DNA from: Flavobacterium piscisymbiosum
GTDB taxonomy: Bacteria; Bacteroidota; Bacteroidia; Flavobacteriales; Flavobacteriaceae
Direction of reading: 5' to 3'
Length of the DNA: 64,000 bases
NCBI RefSeq assembly: GCF_020905295.1
Contig: NZ_JAJJMM010000001.1
Span: 372,001 to 436,000 of the forward strand
In this document: one piece after another, positions 35,870 to 45,593 of the stretch
Layout of the letters: each line of letters opens with the position of its first letter
Position numbering within the stretch: the first letter of the stretch is position 1
Position numbers and translations under genes: made by a program
Notes under the pieces: generated by a model
The model's input: the letters and a program-made list of their open reading frames with translations, nothing else
The model's database searches: none
What the model was told of the DNA's origin: nothing

Positions 35870-36969
35870 AAAAATTCCTTTATAATATTAATTATATTAT
35901 TGGCTGCATGATCTCTAAAATATATATTATCACCGTCGTATTTTTCCAAGTTTAATGCTTTATCAAAAGCTAAAACAATACCTGATTCTTCAAACTTGCA
36001 GTCTATAATATTATTACTTTGAGCTCTTCCTTTCTGTCTATCTCCAACATTTATAACATATTTACCAAATGAAGCTGCTTCTAAAATACCACTTGATGTA
36101 TTGCCAATTAGAATTTTAGAATAATGCATTGCGGAAAAATAATTAATCTTACCAAAATTTTCAATTAATAGGATTTTTTCAGGTTTTTCTGTCTTTAGTT
36201 TTTGAATTTCCTCCCTATATATTGATCCTTGTGTATCTGCATTTGGCATTGTAATAACTACAAATATTTTCTCAGAAATAGTAGCCAAAGCATTTTTCAT
36301 TTCCTGTGCGTATTGAATATTATCATTGGACGAGATAGTTTCCGGATGAAAGGTAACTAATGCAAATTCTTCATTAGGGATAATAAACTTTTCATAAAAA
36401 GCTTGTTTTTCTACAGGAGTAAAACTCATAATGTCGCTCAAACTTAACGATCCAACAGTAAAAATGTTGTTATCTGAATTTGTTAAACACCTAACTTTAT
36501 CACTAAACGTTTCTGTAGCAGTAAAATGTAAGAATGATGCTAAAGTAATTTGATGGCGATAAATATTATCTATTGCTCCTAATGTAGTTTCTCCTCCATG
36601 CAAATGAGCAAATTTTACTTCAAAAGGAATTCCTGCCTGTACGGCCGCACTCATTTCAAAACGATCTCCTAAACATAGTACTAAATCGTATTGATGCATT
36701 TTCCAAAAATCTGCAAATTTTAATACCGTTAATCCATAAGAAGAAGCAATCGATTGCTCGTCATCATTTGAAATGAGAGAAGAAATTTGATGAATACAAT
36801 TGTATTTGTCTTTTTCTATATCTGTTACTGTATATCCATGCAATCTTGACAAATGAGTTCCAAAAGCTACAATCTCTATTTCAAAAAAAGAATCATTTTT
36901 CATTTTATGAAGCAAAGGAAGATATATTCCGTAATCAGCTCTTGAACTAGTTAATACCCCTATTTTCAT
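35866..36969 (-). CDS. neuC: hydrolysing NDP-sugar 2-epimerase (NeuC/LegG)
   Basis: The enzyme releases the nucleotide and inverts C2 of a UDP- or GDP-HexNAc derivative, giving the ManNAc-type sugar used by NeuB. GVLTSSRADYGIYLPLL at 4-20, GDRFEMSAA at 101-109, HLHGGETTLGAIDN at 122-135 and GNTSSGILEAASFGKYVI with INVGDRQKGR are characteristic. The 367-residue length is normal. With LegB and LegC upstream the substrate is more likely the 4-acetamido-6-deoxy sugar (LegG role) than plain UDP-GlcNAc. The stop and start overlap those of its neighbours. Confidence 0.93.
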   Translation of the reverse strand: MKIGVLTSSRADYGIYLPLLHKMKNDSFFEIEIVAFGTHLSRLHGYTVTDIEKDKYNCIHQISSLISNDDEQSIASSYGLTVLKFADFWKMHQYDLVLCLGDRFEMSAAVQAGIPFEVKFAHLHGGETTLGAIDNIYRHQITLASFLHFTATETFSDKVRCLTNSDNNIFTVGSLSLSDIMSFTPVEKQAFYEKFIIPNEEFALVTFHPETISSNDNIQYAQEMKNALATISEKIFVVITMPNADTQGSIYREEIQKLKTEKPEKILLIENFGKINYFSAMHYSKILIGNTSSGILEAASFGKYVINVGDRQKGRAQSNNIIDCKFEESGIVLAFDKALNLEKYDGDNIYFRDHAANNIINIIKEFL

Positions 36970-37988
36970 CCTATATCAGAAAATAAAAGTTTATCAAACT
37001 CATTTTTATCAACGACCAATTTTTTTCCAACTATATTTTCCCACTCCATCGGAGATATTCCATCTCCAGGTCTCAATGAAACTATATCACTATCAGTGAT
37101 TGTATGTCCTTTTTCTAATCTCTTATTTATAAAAATGCTTTTCCTGGCAATAGCAATATTTTTAGTTTCACTTTCACTTGGTTTTTTGTCTCCATCTCCA
37201 CTGATAGCCAATTCTATATTACGAATTGCCTTCACCATATTTTTCAATTCATCAGGCTCTAAAGAGGCCACATGATCAGGCCCAGGTAATGTTCTGTCTA
37301 ATGTAAAGTGTTTTTCTATTATTCTGGCTCCTATTGCAACTGCTGCTATTGGTACTTCAATACCAAGTGTATGATCTGAATATCCTATTTCTACATCAAA
37401 AGTCTTTTGAATAGCTAACATTGCTTTTAGATTTACATCCTTCATTGGAGTTGGATATTCTGTATTACAATGCAGAATTGAAATTTTTTCTTTACTAATA
37501 CCAAATTTCATTAATACCTCTAAAGCATTCTTTATTTCTATTTCTGAGCACATACCTGTCGACATAATAACGGGTTTCCCACATAAAGCAACCGCTTTTA
37601 AATAAGGATAATTTGTTATTTCTCCACTAGGAATTTTAAAAAAAGAAAGTCCTAAATCATTTAAATAATTCACTCCTTCCACATCAAAGGCTGTTGAGAA
37701 AAATTTAATATTTCTTTCAGAGCAATAAGACATTAGCTGCAAATGATCTTCATGACTCAACTCTAAATTTTTCAACATAGCATATTGAGAATCATCGCCG
37801 TCATTAACATTAACGCTCTGGTATTCTGCTTTTTTAGCCAATTTACTAACTAAACTATCTGCTTTAAAAGTTTGAAACTTTACATAATCTACACCCGCAT
37901 CTACTGCAGCATCAATTAGTTTCATTGCTACATTAATATCACCATTATGATTTACCCCAGCTTCAGCTATAATAACTACTTTATTCAT
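36966..37988 (-). CDS. neuB: nonulosonate (N-acetylneuraminate/legionaminate) synthase
   Basis: NeuB-type enzymes condense phosphoenolpyruvate with a ManNAc-like sugar to make a nine-carbon keto acid. The barrel shows EAGVNHNGD at 9-17, VKFQTFKADSLV near 36-47, KIPSGEITNYPYL, LHCNTEYPTP and GYSDHTLG. Residues from about 280 form the SAF/antifreeze-like domain (LRPGDGISPMEW). The 340-residue length is normal. Given the neighbours, legionaminic acid or an isomer is the likely product; the sequence alone does not exclude N-acetylneuraminate. Confidence 0.94.
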   Translation of the reverse strand: MNKVVIIAEAGVNHNGDINVAMKLIDAAVDAGVDYVKFQTFKADSLVSKLAKKAEYQSVNVNDGDDSQYAMLKNLELSHEDHLQLMSYCSERNIKFFSTAFDVEGVNYLNDLGLSFFKIPSGEITNYPYLKAVALCGKPVIMSTGMCSEIEIKNALEVLMKFGISKEKISILHCNTEYPTPMKDVNLKAMLAIQKTFDVEIGYSDHTLGIEVPIAAVAIGARIIEKHFTLDRTLPGPDHVASLEPDELKNMVKAIRNIELAISGDGDKKPSESETKNIAIARKSIFINKRLEKGHTITDSDIVSLRPGDGISPMEWENIVGKKLVVDKNEFDKLLFSDIG

Positions 37989-37991
37989 ATT

Positions 37992-38633
37992 TTAAATTAT
38001 TCGACCAGGATTTCCAACTACTTTCTTACCGTCAGGCACATCATTGATTATGACACTGCCTGCGCCTATTATAACATCTTTACCAATTACAATACCTTGC
38101 TTAATTACAGAATTAGCTCCTACAAAAGTCCTTTCTCCAACTGTGACATTACCTGCTAAAACAGCTCCGGGTGCTATATGTACTGCATCATACAAAACAC
38201 ATTCATGCTCAATTATACAACCCGTATTTAAAATTACATTTTTCCCTATTGATGCAAATGCATTAACGACTACATTTTTATTAATAAAGGTCCCACTATC
38301 TATTGAAGCATACTTTGACAAATTAGACGTTTTATGAATAATTGTTTGAGTTGTTTTTCCTTTGGCCTCGATTAAACTGGCAACATTTTGTCTTATCTTA
38401 TTATTTCCTATACCAATTGCGAAAGAAACGTAACTTCTCCAGCCTACAAAACTTTCTTCATTTTCAAATCCTAAATACGATAAATTGTAAGGATTGCTGG
38501 CTGATTCTTCTTTTTCTGAATATCCAATCAATTCATATCCATTTTCTAAAATGGTTTCTGCCACAACATAAGCATGTCCTGAATACCCAATAAGAATTAT
38601 CTTTTTATCTGACACTGCTTGGTATATTGACAA
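37992..38633 (-). CDS. sugar O/N-acetyltransferase (NeuD/LegH/PglD-like)
   Basis: The N-terminal nucleotide-sugar binding fold (KIILIGYSGHAYVVAETIL) is followed by a left-handed beta-helix of hexapeptides. HECVLYDAVHIAPGA carries the catalytic histidine, and GNPGRII ends the protein at residue 213. This matches PglD/LegH enzymes that N-acetylate a UDP- or GDP-4-amino sugar with acetyl-CoA. It overlaps the LegC gene by 29 bases, the largest overlap in the cassette, and no later ATG suits the family start. Confidence 0.88.
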   Translation of the reverse strand: MSIYQAVSDKKIILIGYSGHAYVVAETILENGYELIGYSEKEESASNPYNLSYLGFENEESFVGWRSYVSFAIGIGNNKIRQNVASLIEAKGKTTQTIIHKTSNLSKYASIDSGTFINKNVVVNAFASIGKNVILNTGCIIEHECVLYDAVHIAPGAVLAGNVTVGERTFVGANSVIKQGIVIGKDVIIGAGSVIINDVPDGKKVVGNPGRII

Positions 38634-39747
38634 TTCTTTCTTCTAAAAATTCAGCATTAATTTGTAAATCTTTTTGACAATTCGCATACATAGGTAAGCG
38701 ATACATTAATTGCCAAATAGGTCGTGTCATTACATTATTTGCATTTGTTGTTTCCAAAAACAAATCTCTTTCAAACTTATCCTCTAACTCTACACACATC
38801 AACCAATAATTTGCTTTAGTTTCTGGTGTCTCCGTTCTAAATTTTATACCTTTAGTTGCAAAAAAAGATTCATATTCTTTTGCTAATTGCCTTTTATTTA
38901 CTAAAAAACTATCCAATTGTTCCAATTGAGCACATGCTAATGCTGCATTCAAATTAGGCATTCTGAAATTATACCCCATCTCATCATGAACATATTCATA
39001 AGGGTGCGGGATTTTAGCTGTAGTCGTTAAGTATTTTGCTTTTTCACCTAATTTAAGATCATTACTTACTATAGCTCCACCTCCGCCAGAGGTTACTATT
39101 TTATTTCCATTAAATGAAAAACTACCAACTTTACCAAAACTCCCTGTTGGTTTACCCTTATACTCACTTCCTAATGACTCAGCTGCATCTTCAACTACTG
39201 GAATTTTCCAAATATTGCAAATTGTCATCAATTCTTCTAAATGTACTGGAAAACCGAAAGTATGCATTGGCAAACATGCGCCAATTTTTTTTCCAGTTTT
39301 TTTATTATAACAAGCATCCTCACGTAAATCGCCAAATTCCTCTAAAAAAGAAACAACAGCTTTAGGAGATAATCCCATAGTATCTATATCTACATCTAAA
39401 AAAACTGGAGTAGCATTTTGATATGCAATTGCATTCGCAGTTGCAACAAAAGTTAATGCTTGAGTTAGCACTTCATCACCTGATTCTACTCCTACTAGAC
39501 GCAAAGCTACTTGAATTGCTGCAGTACCATTAACAACAGCAACAGCCTTTTGTGTATCTGTTATAGCTTGCATCATTACTTCAAACTGATTAACATATGC
39601 ACCTACAGACGAAACAAATGTTGAATCTATTGTTTCTAATAAGTATTTTTTTTCATTACCTGCAAAGTGAGGAACATGAAGAGGTATAAAATCATCTGTT
39701 TTATACTGTTGTTTTATAAAAGATACAACTGTATTAATACTACTCAT
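38605..39747 (-). CDS. legC: LegC-type sugar 4-aminotransferase
   Basis: A DegT-family PLP enzyme of 380 residues. PLHVPHFAGNEKKYL and STFVSSVGAYVNQFE near 42-56 are the LegC signature. VNGTAAIQVALRL, EDAAESLGSEYKG at 186-198 and FNGNKIVTSGGGG with K216 form the PLP site. It aminates the 4-keto sugar made by LegB. It lies 2 bases after LegB and overlaps LegH, as expected for consecutive steps. Confidence 0.93.
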   Translation of the reverse strand: MSSINTVVSFIKQQYKTDDFIPLHVPHFAGNEKKYLLETIDSTFVSSVGAYVNQFEVMMQAITDTQKAVAVVNGTAAIQVALRLVGVESGDEVLTQALTFVATANAIAYQNATPVFLDVDIDTMGLSPKAVVSFLEEFGDLREDACYNKKTGKKIGACLPMHTFGFPVHLEELMTICNIWKIPVVEDAAESLGSEYKGKPTGSFGKVGSFSFNGNKIVTSGGGGAIVSNDLKLGEKAKYLTTTAKIPHPYEYVHDEMGYNFRMPNLNAALACAQLEQLDSFLVNKRQLAKEYESFFATKGIKFRTETPETKANYWLMCVELEDKFERDLFLETTNANNVMTRPIWQLMYRLPMYANCQKDLQINAEFLEERIVNIPSSVR

Positions 39748-39749
39748 AA

Positions 39750-40937
39750 TTACATTTTTGAATCTAAATATTTACCTGTTTCCTTATGTCCAAAATCTGG
39801 TATCATTTTATGAAACAAATTTACTATTTCTTCTTTTTTCCAACTTCTATTTGACTTCATAAGTCCTATTTCGGTAGTAAATTCTTCTAACTTTTGAGCA
39901 GAGAAGTTTGGTTCATTTTTGATTACTCCCAAATTTTCAAATCTATCCATGTCTAAAATTTCATTATGGGTAAAAAACTCCTCAAAATCTTTTTCGCCAG
40001 TAGTATCACTGCCTGTAAATAAACATGGCCATTTTTTTTGATTTATAAGCTCTTCTACACTATTTCTAGCTTCTTCTTCGGATTTACATAAATAAGCTTC
40101 ATAACCAATTTCAGCTAAATATTTAACTGCTATATCTGCAAAAGAAATTAAATGTAAATTTTCATTTAACTTAGGAAAAAAGATATCTCTATTTTCTCCA
40201 AAAATGCATGACATTAAACAAAGTTCACCTGATTCTTTTGGAGTAACAAAGTATCGTTTAATATCATTAGGTGCAACAATTGGTTGTTTTTTAATAATAC
40301 GCTGATTAAACCCGTGCAACAAAGAACCATCTGAAAATGCAACATTTGCAAAACGTGCTGTAGAAATTTTAATATGATGACTTTTTCGCATTAAATACAT
40401 TTCCATTATTCTTTTTGAAGCACCCATCATATTAACCGGATTAGCAGCTTTATCTGTTGAGACACAAAAGTATTTTTTGGTTCCATTATCAATTGACTGT
40501 TGTAATGTTTTATCAGTATTAAAAATATTTACATCTATCATTCGCATTAAGGTAAATGCATCTTTTTCGCTACGAACATGTTTTAAAGCAGATAGATTTA
40601 AGACGTAATCATATTTACCATCTGCCTTAATGAAGGCATCATACTCAATTGATCCTATATCTAATGCAAAAGTTTGAAAATCTCCATCAATATAACCGTA
40701 AGAACTTCTTAAATCTCTAACAAGTTCCACCATATTGTTTTCACTAATATCTACTACGTGCAACTTAAGCGGTTTACGCTTAAATATTTCTTTTGTAACA
40801 GCTTGACCAATCGAACCTGCACCGCCTATAACTAAAAAAGAAGAATTATTAATGATTTTGAATAACTGATCTTCATAAGCAAAAATATCTTTCTCAAATA
40901 TTTCTTCGTTTCTACCTATTAATTTTAAAATGTTCAT
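39750..40937 (-). CDS. legB: NDP-GlcNAc 4,6-dehydratase (LegB-like)
   Basis: A soluble CapD-family enzyme of 395 residues: GGAGSIGQ at 38-45, ALKHVRSEKD near 117-126, CVSTDKAANP at 158-167 and MMGASKR at 170-176. The C-terminal extension of about 100 residues and the sequence SALKHVRSEKD set it apart from the membrane WbpM type at 11107-13074. It takes the first committed step of legionaminic-type sugar synthesis, giving a 4-keto-6-deoxy HexNAc. It starts the cassette 33 bases after the Wzz-like gene. Confidence 0.9.
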   Translation of the reverse strand: MNILKLIGRNEEIFEKDIFAYEDQLFKIINNSSFLVIGGAGSIGQAVTKEIFKRKPLKLHVVDISENNMVELVRDLRSSYGYIDGDFQTFALDIGSIEYDAFIKADGKYDYVLNLSALKHVRSEKDAFTLMRMIDVNIFNTDKTLQQSIDNGTKKYFCVSTDKAANPVNMMGASKRIMEMYLMRKSHHIKISTARFANVAFSDGSLLHGFNQRIIKKQPIVAPNDIKRYFVTPKESGELCLMSCIFGENRDIFFPKLNENLHLISFADIAVKYLAEIGYEAYLCKSEEEARNSVEELINQKKWPCLFTGSDTTGEKDFEEFFTHNEILDMDRFENLGVIKNEPNFSAQKLEEFTTEIGLMKSNRSWKKEEIVNLFHKMIPDFGHKETGKYLDSKM

Positions 40938-40970
40938 TTATATCAATTTAATTATATTTTTATTTTAAAA

Positions 40971-42044
40971 TTATTGTGTAAGTAATTTCAACAATCTTCT
41001 AAAGATCAAAATAAAAACGGCACAAAGACCAGCACAAAAACCTCCAATTAATAATCCTTTTAACCTACCAAAACCTTCTTTATTTAAAGGCAATATCGGT
41101 CTATCAATTACTTGAATTAATGGAGTTTCTTTTCTCAGAGTAACTTTAGCCAACTCAGCTTGTTTAACTAATTCTGTTAATATCGCACTATTAGCCTGAA
41201 CATCGACTTGCCTTCTAGCCGAAGGAGCCCGACGAATATTAAGAGCTGGGTTCAAATTAAAAGTATTATCATTTGCAATAGCTACTCCAGTAATAGCTCC
41301 ATTAAGTTCTCCGCGAACCGAGTCAACTTGACGTTCTAAGATAGCCATATTCATCCTTGCTTTTTTACTTTTTGTCTCAATATAAAACTGGCCAACTTGT
41401 TTAGCTAAAGCTTCACAGAAATACTTTGCAAAAAGCTCATCTGTTGAAGAAACATCAATATTAATTATAGAAATTTTCTTATCTTTTTGTCCTACATACA
41501 AACTTGTAGCAGACAAATTTTGATATATTTTACCAATAATACTATCTTGTATTCTAGTAAAACTTTTACGACTACTATTTGGTGAAAATTGTATTTTCTC
41601 AAATTTTGTTTTTTTTGCCCAACCCTTTCTCCATTCATTATTTCTGATGTACATCTCAGCTAAAGAAATTTCTTTACCATTAATATTTACAGGAGATAAT
41701 AATGTTTTCTCTACCATTGACCTCGATTTAAATAATTCAGTTAGATTAGATCCTGTAAAGATACTTCCACCTCCTCCTCCTAAATCTAGGCCAAAGGAAC
41801 TGGCAAATCCCAAAGCGCCACCTAAACCAACACCAGCCTTATCATCTTCTAATGCAAAAGACAATGTAGCTGTGTAAACAGGTTTTTTACTAATTGCATA
41901 CAAGATCCCAAATACACTACCAATTAAACCCGCAATTACTATAATTTTCCATCGTTTAATTAAATATGAATACCAATCACTTATCTTTTGAATTAATTCT
42001 TTTAATGTAATTTCATCACCTTGATTCACTCTATTTTCCATCAA
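40971..42044 (-). CDS. chain-length determinant (Wzz/PCP) without kinase domain
   Basis: The protein has 357 residues, a membrane helix near 38-58 (IIVIAGLIGSVFGILYAI), a long periplasmic region and a second helix near 330-350 (GLLIGGFCAGLCAVFILIF). PXXP-like residues precede the second helix (IDRPILPLNK). No Walker motif is present. A low-complexity glycine run (LGGGGGSIF) occurs near residue 93. It follows the SLBB protein by 3 bases, making a second export pair in addition to Wza/Wzc at the start of the locus. Confidence 0.88.
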   Translation of the reverse strand: MMENRVNQGDEITLKELIQKISDWYSYLIKRWKIIVIAGLIGSVFGILYAISKKPVYTATLSFALEDDKAGVGLGGALGFASSFGLDLGGGGGSIFTGSNLTELFKSRSMVEKTLLSPVNINGKEISLAEMYIRNNEWRKGWAKKTKFEKIQFSPNSSRKSFTRIQDSIIGKIYQNLSATSLYVGQKDKKISIINIDVSSTDELFAKYFCEALAKQVGQFYIETKSKKARMNMAILERQVDSVRGELNGAITGVAIANDNTFNLNPALNIRRAPSARRQVDVQANSAILTELVKQAELAKVTLRKETPLIQVIDRPILPLNKEGFGRLKGLLIGGFCAGLCAVFILIFRRLLKLLTQ

Positions 42045-42047
42045 ATA

Positions 42048-44486
42048 CTATTTAAAAGCAGTAACAATTAACAATGCTAAACTAGTAAGCACACTTCCAA
42101 TACCTACCCATTCTCCTGTACTCATTTTCTTCGTTTCTGGTTTTTCCGGAACGACAATTTGAGAATCTGGGGTCACTGTTGGGTATGATCTAAAAAACAA
42201 GAATGAACCCGTCACGGAAGCTTTACCATTGGGATAAATTATATAAGCTTTTTTCTTCCATCCTTTACTATCTACACCACCTACAGCATTGATATAATAT
42301 TTAAATCCTTTTCCGCTTCTATAGGGAATCTCAGATGTTAGCAAAACATTGCCTGTGACTTTAACTCCTTCATTATAAACAGCAACTTCAATCTCATCAC
42401 CAGGAAATAATGTTACATTAGAATAATGATTTTTATCTTTTACAATTTTCTCCCAATTAACAGGAATGGTAGCAAATTTTAGATTTTCCTTTAATTTTTT
42501 AGTTAGTTTATCTTTTACCGAATCATTTTTAGTCAGATTCAAATCAATACTTTGCAGTTTATCTATTTGCTCCTGTTTGATAGGTCTTCTAATCTTCATA
42601 CCATCTAAATTGGCAATAGAAGTGAGTCCACCAGCCCTCATTACAACATTATATACGGTCTCTTTTTTATTTGCCAGTACATATTTCCCAGGATAACTTA
42701 CTGCTCCACTTACGGATACCATTTCCGGTTTCTCATAAACAGCCATTTTCCTAACATTTATAACATCAAAAGGTTTTAAAACAAAGTTTTTAATCTGCTC
42801 GTTGTTGTTAGCTGTAATTTCAAGTTCCACTAATTCGATGCGTTTAGGATCGGCATCGTCAATCTCATCAGATTTAACCATCCTTGCAATCTCAACTCTT
42901 TTAGATGCAGAGCCAGTTAAACCACCTACCTGAACTACCAAATCATTTAGCGTTAAATTATCAAAATACTCGTATATACCAGGGTTTTTAACTTCACCAT
43001 CAATAGTAACTTTATATTCTTCTCTAAAATCCAAAATAGAATATACGGTTACAATATCTTCTCTTTTTAATGCTATATCTGAATTTAAGTCTCCTGATAA
43101 GGCCGTCGCTAAATCAACATTAACAATTTCTGTAGTTAAATCCGTTTTTAAACGAATAATCCTTGCTCTTTTTGTATAGGCATCTTCTTTAAGACCTTCT
43201 GCTCTTGTAATAAGATCCGAAATTCGCATTCCTTCATTATAAGAGTAATAATCCGGTCTAAAAACTGCACCCTCGATTTTAATACGGTTTTCAAATCGGT
43301 TTAAAATTTTAGTAACTCTAAAAACATCTCCAGACTGTGGTAAATATGTATTATACTCACTTTCATTTATATCATGCACTTTAAATTCTTTTCCTGTTTT
43401 CTGCATTACATTTACTGATGCAGTATAGGCAAATTCATTAAAACCAGATGCGAAATTCAATAGGTCAGAAAACTTTTCTCCTTTTTTCATCTCGAAAATC
43501 CCGGGACGTTTTACTTCTCCTTCAACTGTAACTCTTTGGCTATATGCCGGAATTCGAATAACATCGTTATCTTTCAAACTTACATTATCAGATTGATCAC
43601 CCTTAACTAAAAACTTATAGATGTCTACATTTTTGTAAACTTTATTATTTCTAATTAATTCTATATTTCTATAACTTCCATTTTTTCCAGGCCCTCCAGC
43701 CAAATGCAAAGCATTATAGACTGTCGCCAAAGAAGAAATAGAATAATTTCCCGGCTGTTTCCCACCTACAATAGTGATTTTAATAGTACGAATTCGACTT
43801 AAACTTACACTAACTTGAGATTGTCCAGAACTTACTGTACTATAAACCCTTGCTATAGCTGCTTTAATTTTTTGAGTAGCTGCTTCAATTGACATTCCCG
43901 AAACCGAAATTTGACCAACGTAATCTATCGTTATCTTTCCTTCTACGCTAACTGGAATACTGGCATTGTATTCCTGAACACCATATACACTTATCTGCAA
44001 TTCATCTCCTGGTCCCAAAACATAATTCATAGGAGTGGCTAATTTTAAATCAGGTTCAAAATTTAAAGTAGGATTATCAAATAATTCAGAACCAAAGATT
44101 AAGGCATTTACAGAATCTTTTACTTTATCATTTTTAGTTTTTTCCTGTTTTCTTCCAAACTCAGAATCCTTATCTACTATTTTTGGCTTACTATTTTTAT
44201 CATTTACATCTCCTTTAGCATTTTTCTTGTCAAATTCGTTAAGTTTGATTCTCAATTTATTGAATTCAGTTTGACTCATCCCTTTCGACAAAGCCATTGA
44301 CTCTACACTATCAATCGTTGCATTATTACTTTTTAATTGAGCACTAATTTTAGCTAAATCATCATCAGACAAATAATCTACTTTTACTGTGCTTAAATCT
44401 TTTGATTTAAGGATGTCCTGTGCATTTGCATTAAATGAAAGCAATAAAATAAAAAACAGTGTAAGAACGTATGTTATCTTTTTCAT
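42048..44486 (-). CDS. large SLBB-domain polysaccharide export protein
   Basis: A signal peptide (MKKITYVLTLFFILLLSFNANAQ without lipobox cysteine) begins this 812-residue protein. After a charged, lysine-rich stretch comes the polysaccharide-export domain (YVLGPGDELQISVYG), then several SLBB repeats (such as VTVEGEVKRPGIFEM, VTIDGEVKNPGIYEY, VSVSGAVSYPGKYVL). It ends in a membrane helix (GSVLTSLALLIVTAF). It is about three times the length of the Wza at 53642-54433 and belongs to the long OPX type common in Bacteroidota. It presumably forms the outer-membrane channel for one of the polymers. Confidence 0.9.
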   Translation of the reverse strand: MKKITYVLTLFFILLLSFNANAQDILKSKDLSTVKVDYLSDDDLAKISAQLKSNNATIDSVESMALSKGMSQTEFNKLRIKLNEFDKKNAKGDVNDKNSKPKIVDKDSEFGRKQEKTKNDKVKDSVNALIFGSELFDNPTLNFEPDLKLATPMNYVLGPGDELQISVYGVQEYNASIPVSVEGKITIDYVGQISVSGMSIEAATQKIKAAIARVYSTVSSGQSQVSVSLSRIRTIKITIVGGKQPGNYSISSLATVYNALHLAGGPGKNGSYRNIELIRNNKVYKNVDIYKFLVKGDQSDNVSLKDNDVIRIPAYSQRVTVEGEVKRPGIFEMKKGEKFSDLLNFASGFNEFAYTASVNVMQKTGKEFKVHDINESEYNTYLPQSGDVFRVTKILNRFENRIKIEGAVFRPDYYSYNEGMRISDLITRAEGLKEDAYTKRARIIRLKTDLTTEIVNVDLATALSGDLNSDIALKREDIVTVYSILDFREEYKVTIDGEVKNPGIYEYFDNLTLNDLVVQVGGLTGSASKRVEIARMVKSDEIDDADPKRIELVELEITANNNEQIKNFVLKPFDVINVRKMAVYEKPEMVSVSGAVSYPGKYVLANKKETVYNVVMRAGGLTSIANLDGMKIRRPIKQEQIDKLQSIDLNLTKNDSVKDKLTKKLKENLKFATIPVNWEKIVKDKNHYSNVTLFPGDEIEVAVYNEGVKVTGNVLLTSEIPYRSGKGFKYYINAVGGVDSKGWKKKAYIIYPNGKASVTGSFLFFRSYPTVTPDSQIVVPEKPETKKMSTGEWVGIGSVLTSLALLIVTAFK

Positions 44487-44535
44487 ATGAAACTATAATT
44501 CAACCTAAGTTGGTTTAAATAAAATTGTTTATTGT

Positions 44536-45582
44536 TTATGAATATTGTTTTTGATAATACTCTTTATAAGATCCAGAGGTTACATTTTGTAACCATACTT
44601 CATTATTAAGGTACCAATTAATTGTTTTTTCTAAACCTTCCTCAAAAGTAACAGAAGGTCTCCATCCCAATTCCTTATTAATTTTCGAAGCATCTATCGC
44701 ATAACGCAAATCATGTCCAGGTCTATCTTTTACATAAGTAATCAATCTCTGGGAAGTTCCTTCAGACCTTCCTAATTTTTGATCCATGATTTGGCATAAT
44801 AATTTTACCAAATCAATATTTTTCCATTCATTAAAACCACCAATATTATAGGTTTCATGATTTTTTCCTTCATGAAAAACTAAGTCTATAGCAATAGCAT
44901 GATCTTCAACAAAAAGCCAGTCACGGGTATAATTCCCATCTCCATAAACTGGTAATGGTTTGTTATTAATAATATTATTTATAAAAAGTGGAATTAATTT
45001 TTCAGGAAAATGATAGGAACCATAATTATTGGAACAATTGGTCAGAACGTAGGGTAAACCGTAAGTTTCACCATACGCTCTTACAAAATGATCTGAACTT
45101 GCCTTAGAAGCAGAATACGGCGAATTAGGATCATAAGAAGTAGTTTCTGTAAAAAGTCCCTCTGCTCCAAGAGAACCATAGACTTCATCGGTACTAATAT
45201 GGTAGAAACGTTTATCCTCAAAATTATTCTTCCATTGATTCTTGGCTGCGTTTAATAAATTCATCGTACCAATGACATTCGTCCTAACAAATGCTAATGG
45301 ATCTTCAATAGAACGATCGACGTGAGATTCTGCTGCTAAATGCAAAACACCATCAAAATTATGTAATGAAAAAAGCTCATTTATAAAAGATTCATCAACA
45401 ATATCTCCTTTTACAAAGGTATAGTTAGGCTGGTTTTCAATATCCTTAATATTTTCTAAATTACCTGCATAAGTTAATGCATCTAAATTAAAGATTTGGC
45501 ATTCAGGATATTTATTTACAAAACGTCTTACTACGTGTGAACCAATAAAACCAGCACCACCAGTTATAAGAATTTTTTTCAT
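44536..45582 (-). CDS. rmlB: dTDP-glucose 4,6-dehydratase
   Basis: An extended SDR of 348 residues: TGGAGFIGSHVVRRF at the NAD site, LAAESHVDRSIEDP, HISTDEVYGSLG with the catalytic threonine-aspartate-glutamate, and YSASKASSDH with the YxxxK pair. NCSNNYGSYHFPEKLIP is diagnostic for RmlB. It makes dTDP-4-keto-6-deoxyglucose for RmlC/RmlD, about 30 kb away. It follows manC by 11 bases. Confidence 0.96.
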   Translation of the reverse strand: MKKILITGGAGFIGSHVVRRFVNKYPECQIFNLDALTYAGNLENIKDIENQPNYTFVKGDIVDESFINELFSLHNFDGVLHLAAESHVDRSIEDPLAFVRTNVIGTMNLLNAAKNQWKNNFEDKRFYHISTDEVYGSLGAEGLFTETTSYDPNSPYSASKASSDHFVRAYGETYGLPYVLTNCSNNYGSYHFPEKLIPLFINNIINNKPLPVYGDGNYTRDWLFVEDHAIAIDLVFHEGKNHETYNIGGFNEWKNIDLVKLLCQIMDQKLGRSEGTSQRLITYVKDRPGHDLRYAIDASKINKELGWRPSVTFEEGLEKTINWYLNNEVWLQNVTSGSYKEYYQKQYS

Positions 45583-45593
45583 TTAAATTTCAA

